From NCBI RefSeq assembly GCF_008868005.1, contig NZ_WAAO01000001.1, positions 1,054,001 to 1,118,000 of the forward strand: a DNA stretch of 64,000 nt, written 5' to 3'. This stretch comes from Microbacterium algeriense (lineage in GTDB: Bacteria; Actinomycetota; Actinomycetes; Actinomycetales; Microbacteriaceae). The translations under genes and the position numbers were made by a program. Each line of letters begins with the position of its first letter. Positions within the stretch are counted from its first letter, which is position 1. Positions 27,607 to 35,316 of this stretch are shown here, piece by piece. The notes under the pieces are model-generated. The model saw only the letters and a list, made by a program, of their open reading frames with translations. It was not told the DNA's origin and made no database searches.

Positions 27607-28100
27607 TGCGCCAGGTCGTGCGGAGGGTGCTGACGGGGGCGGTCGGCATCGCGGCGCTCGTCGGCATCGCGGCCGTGCATCCCGTGGAGCAGACCGATGC
27701 GCGCTTCACCGACAGCGAATACGGCTCGGGAGTGTTCACCGCAGCGACGCTCGCGACTCCCGTCGTCGCCTCGTGCACGGTCACCAGCACGCTCGGCACG
27801 TTCACGGGCTTCACCATCACGTGGACCTCGCCCTATCCCCGAGTGCAGCAGCGACTGTCGATCAACAACGTCGCGGTCGACAACACCAACGTCACCCAGA
27901 GCGGCACGGGCCCGTACTCGTACTCGGCGACCATCAGCTCCGGGCTGCTGAACACGTTGCTGGGCAGTCTGCTCGGCTCGACCAACACGGTGCGGGTCGA
28001 GGCGATCTACGCGGGCACGGCCTGGGCGTCTCCTGCCGCGACACGGACGCTGTCGGTTGGCGGCCTGCTCGGGCTGGGCGGCAACAACACGTGCACGTGA
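27603..28100 (+). CDS. Small SipW-type secreted protein 3
   Basis: A 165-residue secreted protein: hydrophobic segment VLTGAVGIAALVGIAAVH followed by DARFTDSEYGSGVFTAATL, the same FTDSE/FTA pattern as the other two substrates. The mature part is Ser/Thr-rich with a Cys near each end and a Leu/Gly C-terminus (GGLLGLGGNNTCT). It overlaps the preceding stop by 4 bp (an ATG three bases later is equally possible) and ends the locus. Confidence 0.7.
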   Translation: MMRQVVRRVLTGAVGIAALVGIAAVHPVEQTDARFTDSEYGSGVFTAATLATPVVASCTVTSTLGTFTGFTITWTSPYPRVQQRLSINNVAVDNTNVTQSGTGPYSYSATISSGLLNTLLGSLLGSTNTVRVEAIYAGTAWASPAATRTLSVGGLLGLGGNNTCT

Positions 28101-28124
28101 CCGGGAGCGCGGTCGGCCGGATGG

Positions 28125-28805
28125 TCAGTCGGCCAGGGCCAGAGCGCGGAAGGCGTCCCGTTCTCGGAGCTGCTCGCGACGGCTGGCGACGGCATCCGGC
28201 GTCCTGCTCGGAACCTGTCGGCCCGTGGTGCGGCGGTAGAGCTCGTCGATGAGGTCGGTGGCGAGGGTGACGAGCTTCGCGATCTCACGATCGTCGCGGT
28301 CGATCCAGACGCAGCGGGGCTCATCGTGGATCGGGGCGAAGTCCACGTGCTCCTCCCACACGAACAGGGTCCGCTCGGCGCCGAGCACGTGCTGCTGCCA
28401 CCACACCTGACGCAGGTACGTGCGGGGGATGCCGCGGAACGCCTTGTTCGTGGTCTTGATCTCGGCGAGCTTGACCCGACCCTGCGCGTCGACGGCGATG
28501 CCGTCGGGGGTGGCGAGGTGGCGGTGCTCGACCTCGGCCCGGAACAGGGCGGAAGAGGGGAGGATGCCGTGGGTCGCCGCGACCCAGGCCGCGATCTCGG
28601 GCTCGCGCCGGCGGCCGTGGTCGGTGTAGGCGTTGCCGCCGAAGCGGGGTCCGCCTCCGAGCTTGGAGTCCGCAGCCCGGGCGATCGACTTCTCCGACGT
28701 GAGCCCGGCGACATCCGTGGCGGTGATCCCGCGCGAGCGTGCGCGCATCCACGCCACGCGGTCGCGCGAGTCCGCGACGATGCGTGCGGCGAGTTCCGGG
28801 GTCAC
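28125..28805 (-). CDS. YqaJ-family (lambda exonuclease-like) nuclease
   Basis: A 226-residue protein with a YqaJ viral-recombinase fold: RSRGITATDVAGL, FGGNAYTDHGRRREPEIAAW, and the nuclease core ATPDGIAV-QGRVKLAEIKTTNK (D, E-x-K). Such proteins are usually phage or plasmid recombination exonucleases; here the gene stands alone with no phage neighbours. GTG start; on the minus strand TAGGGT lies 6 nt before it, so it is probably leaderless. Confidence 0.78.
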   Translation of the reverse strand: MTPELAARIVADSRDRVAWMRARSRGITATDVAGLTSEKSIARAADSKLGGGPRFGGNAYTDHGRRREPEIAAWVAATHGILPSSALFRAEVEHRHLATPDGIAVDAQGRVKLAEIKTTNKAFRGIPRTYLRQVWWQQHVLGAERTLFVWEEHVDFAPIHDEPRCVWIDRDDREIAKLVTLATDLIDELYRRTTGRQVPSRTPDAVASRREQLRERDAFRALALAD

Positions 28806-28898
28806 CCTTCGACCCTAACCCCGTCCGCCGACCCTCCTCCGCCGCCTGCCCGGCTTGTCGCCGACTGCGCCCGCCGCAGCACCGCCCCGCGTCGCCCC

Positions 28899-28995
28899 CG
28901 AGTGCACGGGATGTCGCCGAGTGCACGGGAAGTCCCCGAGTGCACGGGATGCATACGTGGCTACGCCGTGCGCTCGGCGCGAACCCGTGCTCTCG
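28899..28995. repeat. 97-bp structured repeat, copy A
   Basis: Three direct CGAGTGCACGGG motifs (28899, 28918, 28937; 19-bp period) are followed, after a 16-nt centre containing ACGTGGC, by two inverted copies (28965, 28984; also 19 bp apart). The whole can fold into a long imperfect hairpin. A purine/G-rich tract (about 29023-29100) follows. The rest of 28806-29107 shows only a leaderless-type AAACAT (29096-29101) before the next gene. Confidence 0.85.
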
Positions 28996-29107
28996 CAATC
29001 GAAGTCTTCTCCTGCACGGGAGGCGGGGTGAGGGGAGAAGTGCAGAGAGTGCGGGGCGGGGCGAGGGAAAACTCAGGAGGAGGGGAGGAAGCGGGAAACA
29101 TGGGGCG

Positions 29108-30073
29108 ATGATGAACGCGCTCGACAGCCTCATCCGATCCCGGACGGACCTCCTGCAGCGGGGGTGGACGGAGCGCCGCATCGCGGAGGCCGTGCAGGCC
29201 GGAACCCTCGTCGCGCTCCGACGAGGCTGGTACATGGATGCCGCGGACCGGGCGGAGCTGTGGCCGGAACAACGGCATCACGCGCATGTCATCGCCGTGG
29301 ACCGGGATGCCCGCGGCTCGGCGGTCATGTCTCACACGTCGGCTGCGGTGCTCTGGGGACTGCCGCTCTACAAGGTGCGGCTCGCCCGCGTGCACATGAC
29401 CACGCCGACGCCGACACGGATCTCCAGCGCACCCGACGTGTTCCGCCACGTGGCGCCGCTCACGCGCGGGGACCTCGCACTCCGCCACGGAATCCGCTGC
29501 ACATCGCTGTCCCGGACGGTGTTCGATCTGATCCGCTCGGTGCCGGCGGCAGCGGCCGTGGCTGCGGCCGATGCCGCGGAGCGCGATACGGGACGGCGTC
29601 AGGGGCAGTGGGACGCGGACGCAGTCCTCTCGTGGCGCCGCGATCTCTCGCAGCGGGTGGACGAGGCGACGGGAGCCCGGGGCATCCGGCAGGCGAGGTG
29701 GGTCGCGGCGTTCGCGGATGGCAGGGCGCAGCTGCCGGGGGAGAGCGTGAGCCGGTTGCACCTGCACACGCTCGGCTTCGCCGCCCCCGACCTCCAGGTG
29801 CACGTCCCCGGACCGGGTGGTCGGGACTACTTCGTCGACTTCGGCTTGGACGACGTGCAGAGCTTCGGTGAATTCGACGGCAAGACGAAGTACCTCGACG
29901 AGGCGCTGCGGTCGGGTCGCACGGTCGAGGAGGTCCTTCTGGAGGAGAAGCAGCGTGAGGACTGGATCCGCGGCCTCACCCAGCGCCGGTTCGCCCGCTG
30001 GGGCTCCGAGCACATCGCCACTCCCGAGGCGCTCGCCGCCCGCCTCGCCTCCTTCGGCATCACCCCTCCCTGA
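29108..30073 (+). CDS. AbiEi-type antitoxin domain/endonuclease-like protein
   Basis: A 321-residue protein. The N-terminal ~60 residues form an AbiEi_4-like winged helix (LIRSRTDLLQRGWTERRIAE, ALRRGWYMD); the C-terminal part (VDFGLDDVQSFGEFDGKTKY, EEKQREDWIR) resembles the DUF559/Vsr-like PD-(D/E)xK fold with D, E and K in place. This architecture is common in Actinobacteria without an adjacent AbiEii toxin, and none is seen here. AAACAT lies 6 nt before the first of two adjacent ATGs. It is flanked by two copies of a 97-bp structured repeat. Function unknown. Confidence 0.7.
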   Translation: MMNALDSLIRSRTDLLQRGWTERRIAEAVQAGTLVALRRGWYMDAADRAELWPEQRHHAHVIAVDRDARGSAVMSHTSAAVLWGLPLYKVRLARVHMTTPTPTRISSAPDVFRHVAPLTRGDLALRHGIRCTSLSRTVFDLIRSVPAAAAVAAADAAERDTGRRQGQWDADAVLSWRRDLSQRVDEATGARGIRQARWVAAFADGRAQLPGESVSRLHLHTLGFAAPDLQVHVPGPGGRDYFVDFGLDDVQSFGEFDGKTKYLDEALRSGRTVEEVLLEEKQREDWIRGLTQRRFARWGSEHIATPEALAARLASFGITPP

Positions 30074-30102
30074 CCCGCCGCCTCGCCGCCTCGCCGGGTC
30101 GC

Positions 30103-30199
30103 CGAGTGCACGGGAAGTCGCCCAGTGCACGGGAAGTCGCCCAGTGCACGGGAAACCCACGTGGCCAAGCCGTGCACTCGGCGCGAACCCGTGCACTCG
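30103..30199. repeat. 97-bp structured repeat, copy B
   Basis: Same length and layout as copy A, every motif shifted by exactly 1204 bp: direct motifs at 30103, 30122 and 30141, inverted motifs at 30169 and 30188, with central ACGTGGCC. The direct copies are CGAGTGCACGGG or CCAGTGCACGGG. It lies just after the AbiEi-like gene and before the rplJ promoter. Confidence 0.85.
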
Positions 30200-30202
30200 G
30201 CA

Positions 30203-30257
30203 GGGGGAAGGGAGGGGGGGAGGGAGGGAGGAAGGAGGGGGCGGGGGATTTGGGGGG
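30203..30257 (+). other. G-run tract with quadruplex potential
   Basis: Eight or more runs of 3-7 guanines separated by single A or C residues, on the plus strand directly upstream of and overlapping the -35 of the rplJ promoter. The density of runs far exceeds the minimum for an intramolecular G-quadruplex. Confidence 0.7.
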
Positions 30258-30278
30258 AGAAGGAGCGTGGGGTACAGT
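30250..30278 (+). promoter_or_regulatory. rplJL promoter
   Basis: TTGGGG (30250-30255), 17-bp spacer, TACAGT (30273-30278). Transcription would start near 30285, at the 5' edge of the L10 leader. Confidence 0.6.
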
Positions 30279-30284
30279 GGTCAT

Positions 30285-30410
30285 AACCGAAGACCGCTGG
30301 TCGTCGTGTGCGTGCAAGCGCACAGGATCGAAGCTCTGCATCGCAGGGGCCCGCGCAGGTGTCACGAACTTTCTGAGCTCCGTGCGCTTGCGCCGGAGCT
30401 CTTCTCTTTT
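30285..30410 (+). ncRNA. Ribosomal protein L10 leader with attenuator
   Basis: The ~190-nt leader of rplJ contains conserved-looking paired segments and ends in an 11-bp hairpin: GAGCTCCG (30375-30382), bulged T, GCG-CTTG-CGC, CGGAGCTC (30394-30401), then TTCTCTTTT. This is a rho-independent attenuator 64 bp before rplJ, as expected for L10(L12)4-mediated autoregulation. The upstream L10-binding kink-turn was not modelled. Confidence 0.7.
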
Positions 30411-30473
30411 GCAGGGGGTCGGAGGCCGGCGCCCCACCACCGTGCGGCGCCTCGTACACACCAAGGAGTGACC

Positions 30474-30962
30474 ATGGCGCAGAAGGATGCATCGGTCGCC
30501 GAGCTCACGAAGTCATTCGAGAACTCGAACGCCGTCCTGCTGACCGAGTACCGCGGTCTGACGGTTGCCCAGCTCAAGGAGCTGCGCAACAGCATCCGTC
30601 AGGACGCCGAGTACGCCGTGGTGAAGAACACGCTGACCAAGATCGCCGCCAACAAGGCTGGCATCTCCGCGCTGGACGACGACCTCAAGGGTCCGTCGGC
30701 TGTCGCGTTCGTGCACGGTGACTTCGTCGCCACCGCCAAGGCTCTGCGTGACTTCGCCAAGGCCAACCCGCTTCTCGTGATCAAGTCCGGCATCTTCGAG
30801 GGCAACGCCCTCACCGCGGACGAGGTCAACAAGTACGCCTCGCTCGAGAGCCGTGAGGTTCTGCTGGCGAAGGCTGCGGGAATGATGAAGGCGACGATGG
30901 GCAAGGCTGCCGCCACCATCGACGCGCTTCGCGAAAAGCTCGAGTCCGCCGAGGCCGCGTAA
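30474..30962 (+). CDS. rplJ: 50S ribosomal protein L10
   Basis: A 162-residue L10: VAELTKSFENSNAVLLTEYR, GLTVAQLKELRNSIR and YAVVKNTLTKIA are family signatures; the C-terminal helix binds L7/L12 dimers. It forms the base of the ribosomal stalk. AAGGAG lies 7 nt before the ATG. Expression is likely controlled by the leader attenuator. Confidence 0.98.
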   Translation: MAQKDASVAELTKSFENSNAVLLTEYRGLTVAQLKELRNSIRQDAEYAVVKNTLTKIAANKAGISALDDDLKGPSAVAFVHGDFVATAKALRDFAKANPLLVIKSGIFEGNALTADEVNKYASLESREVLLAKAAGMMKATMGKAAATIDALREKLESAEAA

Positions 30963-31010
30963 GCGTCCGACGTTCTCGTACAACAACCCCATCTATCTAG
31001 GAGATACATC

Positions 31011-31394
31011 ATGGCGAAGCTTTCCACTGAGGAGCTGCTCGAGCAGTTCGCTGGCCTGACCCTCGTCGAGCTCAACGACTTCGTGAAGGCGTTCGAGGAG
31101 AAGTTCGAGGTCACCGCTGCTGCACCCGTCGCCGTCGCCGGCGCTGCGGGTGGCGCAGGCGCTGCCGAGGCTGAAGAGGAGAAGGACTCCTTCGACGTCA
31201 TCCTCGAGGCTGCTGGCGACAAGAAGATCCAGGTCATCAAGACCGTGCGCGAGCTCACCTCGCTGGGTCTCGGCGAGGCCAAGGCCGTCGTCGACGGTGC
31301 TCCCAAGGCCGTGCTCGAGGGCGCGAACAAGGAGACCGCCGAGAAGGCCAAGGCTGCTCTCGAAGAGGCCGGCGCGACGGTTACCCTCAAGTAA
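31011..31394 (+). CDS. rplL: 50S ribosomal protein L7/L12
   Basis: A 127-residue L12: N-terminal dimerisation domain ([20 protein letters not shown]), an Ala/Gly hinge (about 45-60) and the C-terminal factor-binding domain ([20 protein letters not shown]). AGGAGA sits 6 nt before the ATG. It is cotranscribed with rplJ and followed by a strong terminator. Confidence 0.98.
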   Translation: MAKLSTEELLEQFAGLTLVELNDFVKAFEEKFEVTAAAPVAVAGAAGGAGAAEAEEEKDSFDVILEAAGDKKIQVIKTVRELTSLGLGEAKAVVDGAPKAVLEGANKETAEKAKAALEEAGATVTLK

Positions 31395-31412
31395 TCACGC
31401 TTCAGCGTTCTT

Positions 31413-31446
31413 CACGAAGGCCCCGGGTTCGCCCGGGGCCTTCGTG
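31413..31446 (+). terminator. Rho-independent terminator after rplL
   Basis: A 15-bp perfect stem (31413-31427 with 31432-31446) and a TTCG tetraloop. It can serve both rplJL and the convergent LacI gene. Confidence 0.9.
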
Positions 31447-31469
31447 CGTTCCGCGGTCGTGCGGGACGC

Positions 31470-32474
31470 TCAGCGCGGCGGAGCGGTGGAGTTGCGGACC
31501 ACGAGAGCGGATGCTGCGGCGACCTGCTCCAGCGGAGCATCCGGGTGGTCCATCTGCTGCGTCAGCAGCCGCACCGCGACGCGTCCCTGCTCGCGCGGGG
31601 ACTGCCCGATCGTGGTCAGGGCGAACATGTCCGCGTGCTCGTGGTCGTCGATGCCGACGACGCTGAGCTCGGTCGGCACCGCGATGCCGAGCCGACGGGC
31701 CGCGATGATCGCGCCGATCGCCGCCTCGTCGCACACGCCGACGATCGCGGTGGGTCTGTGCCGGCGGTCCCCGAGCAGACCGGCCGCCGCGGAGTACCCG
31801 CCGGGCATGGTCGGATCGGCCGCGACCGCACGCACGTGGGCGGAGAGTCCGGCAGCTCGCAGGGCGTCGCGATAGCCGTCGAGACGTCGGGCGTCGCCGA
31901 AGCTCAGCTCCGCCGCACCGGTCGAGCCACCGACGAAGGCGATGTCGGTGTGGCCGAGCTCGATCAGGTGCTCGGTGGCGATGCGGGCGGCGTCGGTGTC
32001 GTCGATCGAGACGGCGCTGGACCCCTCGCTGTAGGGCCCGACGCTCACCAGGGGCCTGCCGGTCTGTTTCAGCCGTTCCAGTTCCCGAGCGCTCGGCTGG
32101 ATGCCGACGGCGATGATCCCGTCGAAGCGGCGCCCGGGGAGCACGCTCTCGAACAGACGCTCCCGCGTCTGGCTGCCCTCGGGGACGCCGTAGAGCGAGA
32201 GGTCGTAGTCGAGCGCGAACAGGGACTCCTGCACCCCCGCGAGCAGTTCGGCGAAGAACCAGCGGTCGATCGGCGGCATCACGACGCCCACGGTCTGGGT
32301 GCGTCCCGTCGCCAGGCTCGTGGCGGAGGAGTGCGCGACGTACGACAGGTCGCGCGCGGCGTCCTCGACGCGGTTCCTGGTGTCCTCGGACACGTAGCCC
32401 CGACCGCTCAGCGCGCGGCTGGCCGTGGCTTTCGACACCCCGGCGCGAGCCGCGACGTCCGCGATCGTGCTCAT
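31470..32474 (-). CDS. LacI-family repressor of the adjacent sugar ABC operon
   Basis: A 334-residue LacI regulator: N-terminal HTH (STIADVAARAGVSKATASRA, then LSGRGYVSEDTR) and a periplasmic-binding-protein-like sensor domain (VGVVMPPIDRWFFAELLAGV, TAIVGVCDEAAIGAI). AGGAGG precedes the ATG at 32474. It is divergent from a sugar-binding protein gene, with a palindromic operator on each side of the gap. The inducer sugar is unknown. Confidence 0.9.
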   Translation of the reverse strand: MSTIADVAARAGVSKATASRALSGRGYVSEDTRNRVEDAARDLSYVAHSSATSLATGRTQTVGVVMPPIDRWFFAELLAGVQESLFALDYDLSLYGVPEGSQTRERLFESVLPGRRFDGIIAVGIQPSARELERLKQTGRPLVSVGPYSEGSSAVSIDDTDAARIATEHLIELGHTDIAFVGGSTGAAELSFGDARRLDGYRDALRAAGLSAHVRAVAADPTMPGGYSAAAGLLGDRRHRPTAIVGVCDEAAIGAIIAARRLGIAVPTELSVVGIDDHEHADMFALTTIGQSPREQGRVAVRLLTQQMDHPDAPLEQVAAASALVVRNSTAPPR

Positions 32475-32556
32475 CGGTCCTCCTCGACCTGTCACGCCGT
32501 GGCGTGGCCGGCGCCCCGCGCGCCGCGTCACAGCGTAGTCCGACATCCCTGAAAAA

Positions 32557-32568
32557 GGAACCGGTTCC
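32557..32568. promoter_or_regulatory. LacI-type operator, repressor side
   Basis: GGAACCGGTTCC is a perfect 12-bp palindrome with the central CG of LacI-family operators. It lies 83 bp upstream of the repressor gene and would give autorepression. Confidence 0.7.
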
Positions 32569-32645
32569 ACAGCCGGGGCGAGGGAGCGCTCCCATGCACC
32601 AGGAGGGCGATCGGCGAATGGTTGCGAGCTTGTGACCCTAGCGTG

Positions 32646-32692
32646 TTGTGCGGGGATGCGGATCGCCAGTAGGTTGGCCTGGAATCGGTTCC
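32646..32692 (+). promoter_or_regulatory. Promoter and LacI-type operator of the sugar ABC operon
   Basis: TTGTGC (32646-32651), 18-bp spacer, TAGGTT (32670-32675), and then GGAATCGGTTCC (32681-32692) covering the expected start site. The operator differs at one position from the one at 32557, so one repressor could bind both, 124 bp apart. Confidence 0.6.
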
Positions 32693-32755
32693 CTAACGAT
32701 GCCCCGGGGTGGCGTCGTACGAGGCGGGAACCTGTACTCGAAGAGGAGAATTCAC

Positions 32756-34072
32756 ATGGCTCTGTCACAGCGTTCCCGGCGTTACGCGCCGCTCGCCCTG
32801 CTGGGGGTCGCGGGCATCGCGCTCGCCGGATGCGGAGCTCCCGGCGGCGCGCCGGGTGGCGACGGAGACGGCGGCGGCGACGCCACCGTCACGATCTACG
32901 GGACGATCGTCGACTCCGAGGCAGAACTCCTCCAGGAGTCCTGGAAGGACTGGGCCGACGAGAACGGCATCACCATCAAGTATGAGGGCAGCCAGGACTT
33001 CGAGACGCAGCTCGGCACGCGCGCCCAGGGTGGCAACCCGCCCGACATCGCGATCTTCCCGCAGCCCGGTCTGTTCGCCGACTTCGCCGACCGGGGCTTC
33101 CTGAAGCCCGCACCGGAAGAGGTCGAGAAGAACGCCAACGAGTACTGGACCGAGGACTGGGTCAACTACGGCACGGTCGACGACACGTTCTACGGCGCGC
33201 CTCTCATGGCCAACGTCAAGGGCTGGATCTGGTACTCGCCGGCGAAGTTCGCGGAGTGGGGCGTCGAGGTGCCGAAGACTCTCGACGAGATGTCGGCGCT
33301 CACGGACAAGATCCAGGCGGCCACGGGAACTCCGGCGTGGTGCGCCGGGTTCGAGTCCGGAACGGCCACCGGCTGGCCGGGCACCGACTGGGTCGAGGAC
33401 TACGTGCTGCGTCAGGCCGGTCCCGACGTGTACGACCAGTGGGTCACGAACGACGTCAAGTTCACCGACCCGCAGATCAAGCAGGCGTTCGACTCGGTCG
33501 GCGAGATCCTGCTGAACCCGGCCAACGTCAACGCCGGATTCGGTGACGTCCGCTCGATCAACTCGACCGCTTTCGGTGACGTCGCGCCCAAGCTCGCCGG
33601 TGGCGAGTGCGCGCTGACCCACCAGGCGTCGTTCCTCTCGGGCTTCTTCCCCGAGGGTACGAAGGTCGCCGAGGACGGCGACGTGTGGGCGTTCATGCTC
33701 CCCGGCGAGTCCGCGGATGACTCCGCGGTCACCGGTGCCGGCGAGATCGTCGGCGCGTTCAGCGACTCCGAGGCCACGCAGAAGGTGCTCGCGTACCTGT
33801 CGAGCCCCGAGTGGGCGAACAGCCGCGTCAGCCTCGGCGGCGTCACCTCGGCCAACAACGGCCTCGACCCGGCGAACGCGAAGGACCCGATCCTGCAGGA
33901 GACCATCAAGATCCTGCAGGACCCGGAGACGACCTTCCGCTTCGACGCGTCCGACCTGATGCCCGGTGCCGTCGGCGCCGGCACCTTCTGGAAGGGCATG
34001 GTCGCATGGGTCAACGGCAGCCCCACGGATGAGGTGCTCACGCAGATCGAGACCGGCTGGCCGTCCAGCTGA
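32756..34072 (+). CDS. Sugar ABC transporter substrate-binding lipoprotein
   Basis: A 438-residue lipoprotein with lipobox LAGC (Cys about residue 26) and a Gly/Asp-rich linker, then a family 1 sugar-binding domain (TVTIYGTIVDSEAELLQESW, GNPPDIAIFPQPGLFADFAD). The layout with the two permeases resembles alpha-glucoside (AglE-type) systems. GAGGAGA precedes the ATG. Substrate not determined. Confidence 0.85.
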   Translation: MALSQRSRRYAPLALLGVAGIALAGCGAPGGAPGGDGDGGGDATVTIYGTIVDSEAELLQESWKDWADENGITIKYEGSQDFETQLGTRAQGGNPPDIAIFPQPGLFADFADRGFLKPAPEEVEKNANEYWTEDWVNYGTVDDTFYGAPLMANVKGWIWYSPAKFAEWGVEVPKTLDEMSALTDKIQAATGTPAWCAGFESGTATGWPGTDWVEDYVLRQAGPDVYDQWVTNDVKFTDPQIKQAFDSVGEILLNPANVNAGFGDVRSINSTAFGDVAPKLAGGECALTHQASFLSGFFPEGTKVAEDGDVWAFMLPGESADDSAVTGAGEIVGAFSDSEATQKVLAYLSSPEWANSRVSLGGVTSANNGLDPANAKDPILQETIKILQDPETTFRFDASDLMPGAVGAGTFWKGMVAWVNGSPTDEVLTQIETGWPSS

Positions 34073-34075
34073 TCC

Positions 34076-34116
34076 GAGCAGAGGGGCCGTCCCGCAGCGG
34101 GACGGCCCCTCTGCTC
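34076..34116 (+). terminator. Long perfect hairpin between binding protein and permeases
   Basis: Arms 34076-34095 and 34097-34116 are perfect complements; the effective loop is about GCAGC. There is no T-run. It probably stabilises the binding-protein mRNA and reduces readthrough into the permease genes. Confidence 0.65.
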
Positions 34117-34176
34117 CCTCGGTGCGCCCCGCCCGGGTGCACCGTCGATCCGGTCCGCGTGACGTAAGGGGATTCC

Positions 34177-35316
34177 GTGAACGCGACAGTTTTCTTCCAG
34201 TGGGTCGGCTCGCTGCCGCCGATCCTGCAGGCCGTCGCCGTGGTCATCGCGTTCGCGGTGGTCGTGGCGATCATCCTGCTCCTCGTGGACATCGCTCCGC
34301 GCAAGGGAAAGCAGTACACCGTCATCCGGCTGGCGATGTGCCTGCTGATACCGCTCGCCGTGATGCTGTTCTTCAACTCGTACTACTGGGCCATGGGAGT
34401 CGCGGTCCTCGTCGGCGCCCTGTTCTTCTGGCTGGACTACCGATCCCGCGATGGAGCGGGCTACCTCATCCAGCTGGTGGCGTTCATGGCGCCGGCCCTC
34501 CTGCTGCTGCTCGTCGGCCTGATCCTGCCGTCGATCCAGACCATGTACTCGTCGTTCCTGAACTCCTCGGGGAAGGAGTTCGTCGGCCTGTCGAACTACC
34601 TGTGGATCTTCACGCAGTCCGACGGCATCACCGCCGTCGTGAACACGATCATCTGGGTCCTGCTGGTGCCGACGGTCTCGACGATCGTCGGTCTCGCGTA
34701 CGCCGTGTTCATCGATCGCACCCGCGGAGAGAAGATCTACAAGGTCCTCGTGTTCATGCCGATGGCCATCTCGTTCGTGGGCGCCAGCATCATCTGGCGG
34801 TTCGTGTACGAGTACCGCGGACCGGAGTTCGAGCAGATCGGTCTGCTGAACCAGATCCTGGTGTGGTTCGGCGGCACTCCGCAGCAGTGGCTGCTGAACC
34901 AGCCGTGGAACAACCTGTTCCTCATCGTGGTGCTCATCTGGGTGCAGACCGGTTTCGCCATGGTCGTGCTGTCCGCGTCCATCAAGGGCGTCCCGGCGGA
35001 GCTTCTGGAGGCGGCCGAGCTCGACGGCGCGAACGCGTGGCAGCGGTTCATCTCGGTGACCGTCCCGGCGATCCGCCCGGCACTCATCGTGGTGCTGACC
35101 ACGATCTCGATCGCCTCGCTCAAGGTGTTCGACATCGTCCGCACCATGACCGCCGGAAACTACGGCACCTCGGTTCTGGCGAACGAGATGTACACGCAGT
35201 TCTCGAAGTTCGAGGCGGGACGCAGCGCAGCGCTCTCCGTCATCCTGTTCATCCTGGTGCTGCCGATCGTGATCTACAACGCGCGCCAGATCAAGAAGCA
35301 GCGGGAGATCCGATGA
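34177..35316 (+). CDS. Sugar ABC transporter permease (AglF/MalF type)
   Basis: A 379-residue permease with about eight or nine hydrophobic segments, including an N-terminal extension of three extra helices before the MalF-like core. The EAA loop is ASIKGVPAELLEAAELDGAN followed by AWQRFISVTVPAIRP. GTG start with AAGGGG upstream. The stop overlaps the next start by 4 bp. Confidence 0.87.
   Translation: MNATVFFQWVGSLPPILQAVAVVIAFAVVVAIILLLVDIAPRKGKQYTVIRLAMCLLIPLAVMLFFNSYYWAMGVAVLVGALFFWLDYRSRDGAGYLIQLVAFMAPALLLLLVGLILPSIQTMYSSFLNSSGKEFVGLSNYLWIFTQSDGITAVVNTIIWVLLVPTVSTIVGLAYAVFIDRTRGEKIYKVLVFMPMAISFVGASIIWRFVYEYRGPEFEQIGLLNQILVWFGGTPQQWLLNQPWNNLFLIVVLIWVQTGFAMVVLSASIKGVPAELLEAAELDGANAWQRFISVTVPAIRPALIVVLTTISIASLKVFDIVRTMTAGNYGTSVLANEMYTQFSKFEAGRSAALSVILFILVLPIVIYNARQIKKQREIR

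Noticed and set aside
28125..28805. Prophage remnant indicated by the YqaJ-type nuclease
   Set aside because: No other phage gene, integrase or attachment site occurs nearby.
28899..28995. 19-bp periodic motifs as a CRISPR or iteron origin
   Set aside because: Spacers are 7 bp and similar, copies come in both orientations, and no replication initiator gene is nearby.
29108..30073. A complete type IV toxin-antitoxin (AbiE) pair
   Set aside because: No AbiEii nucleotidyltransferase-like gene adjoins it; the next genes are repeats and rplJ.
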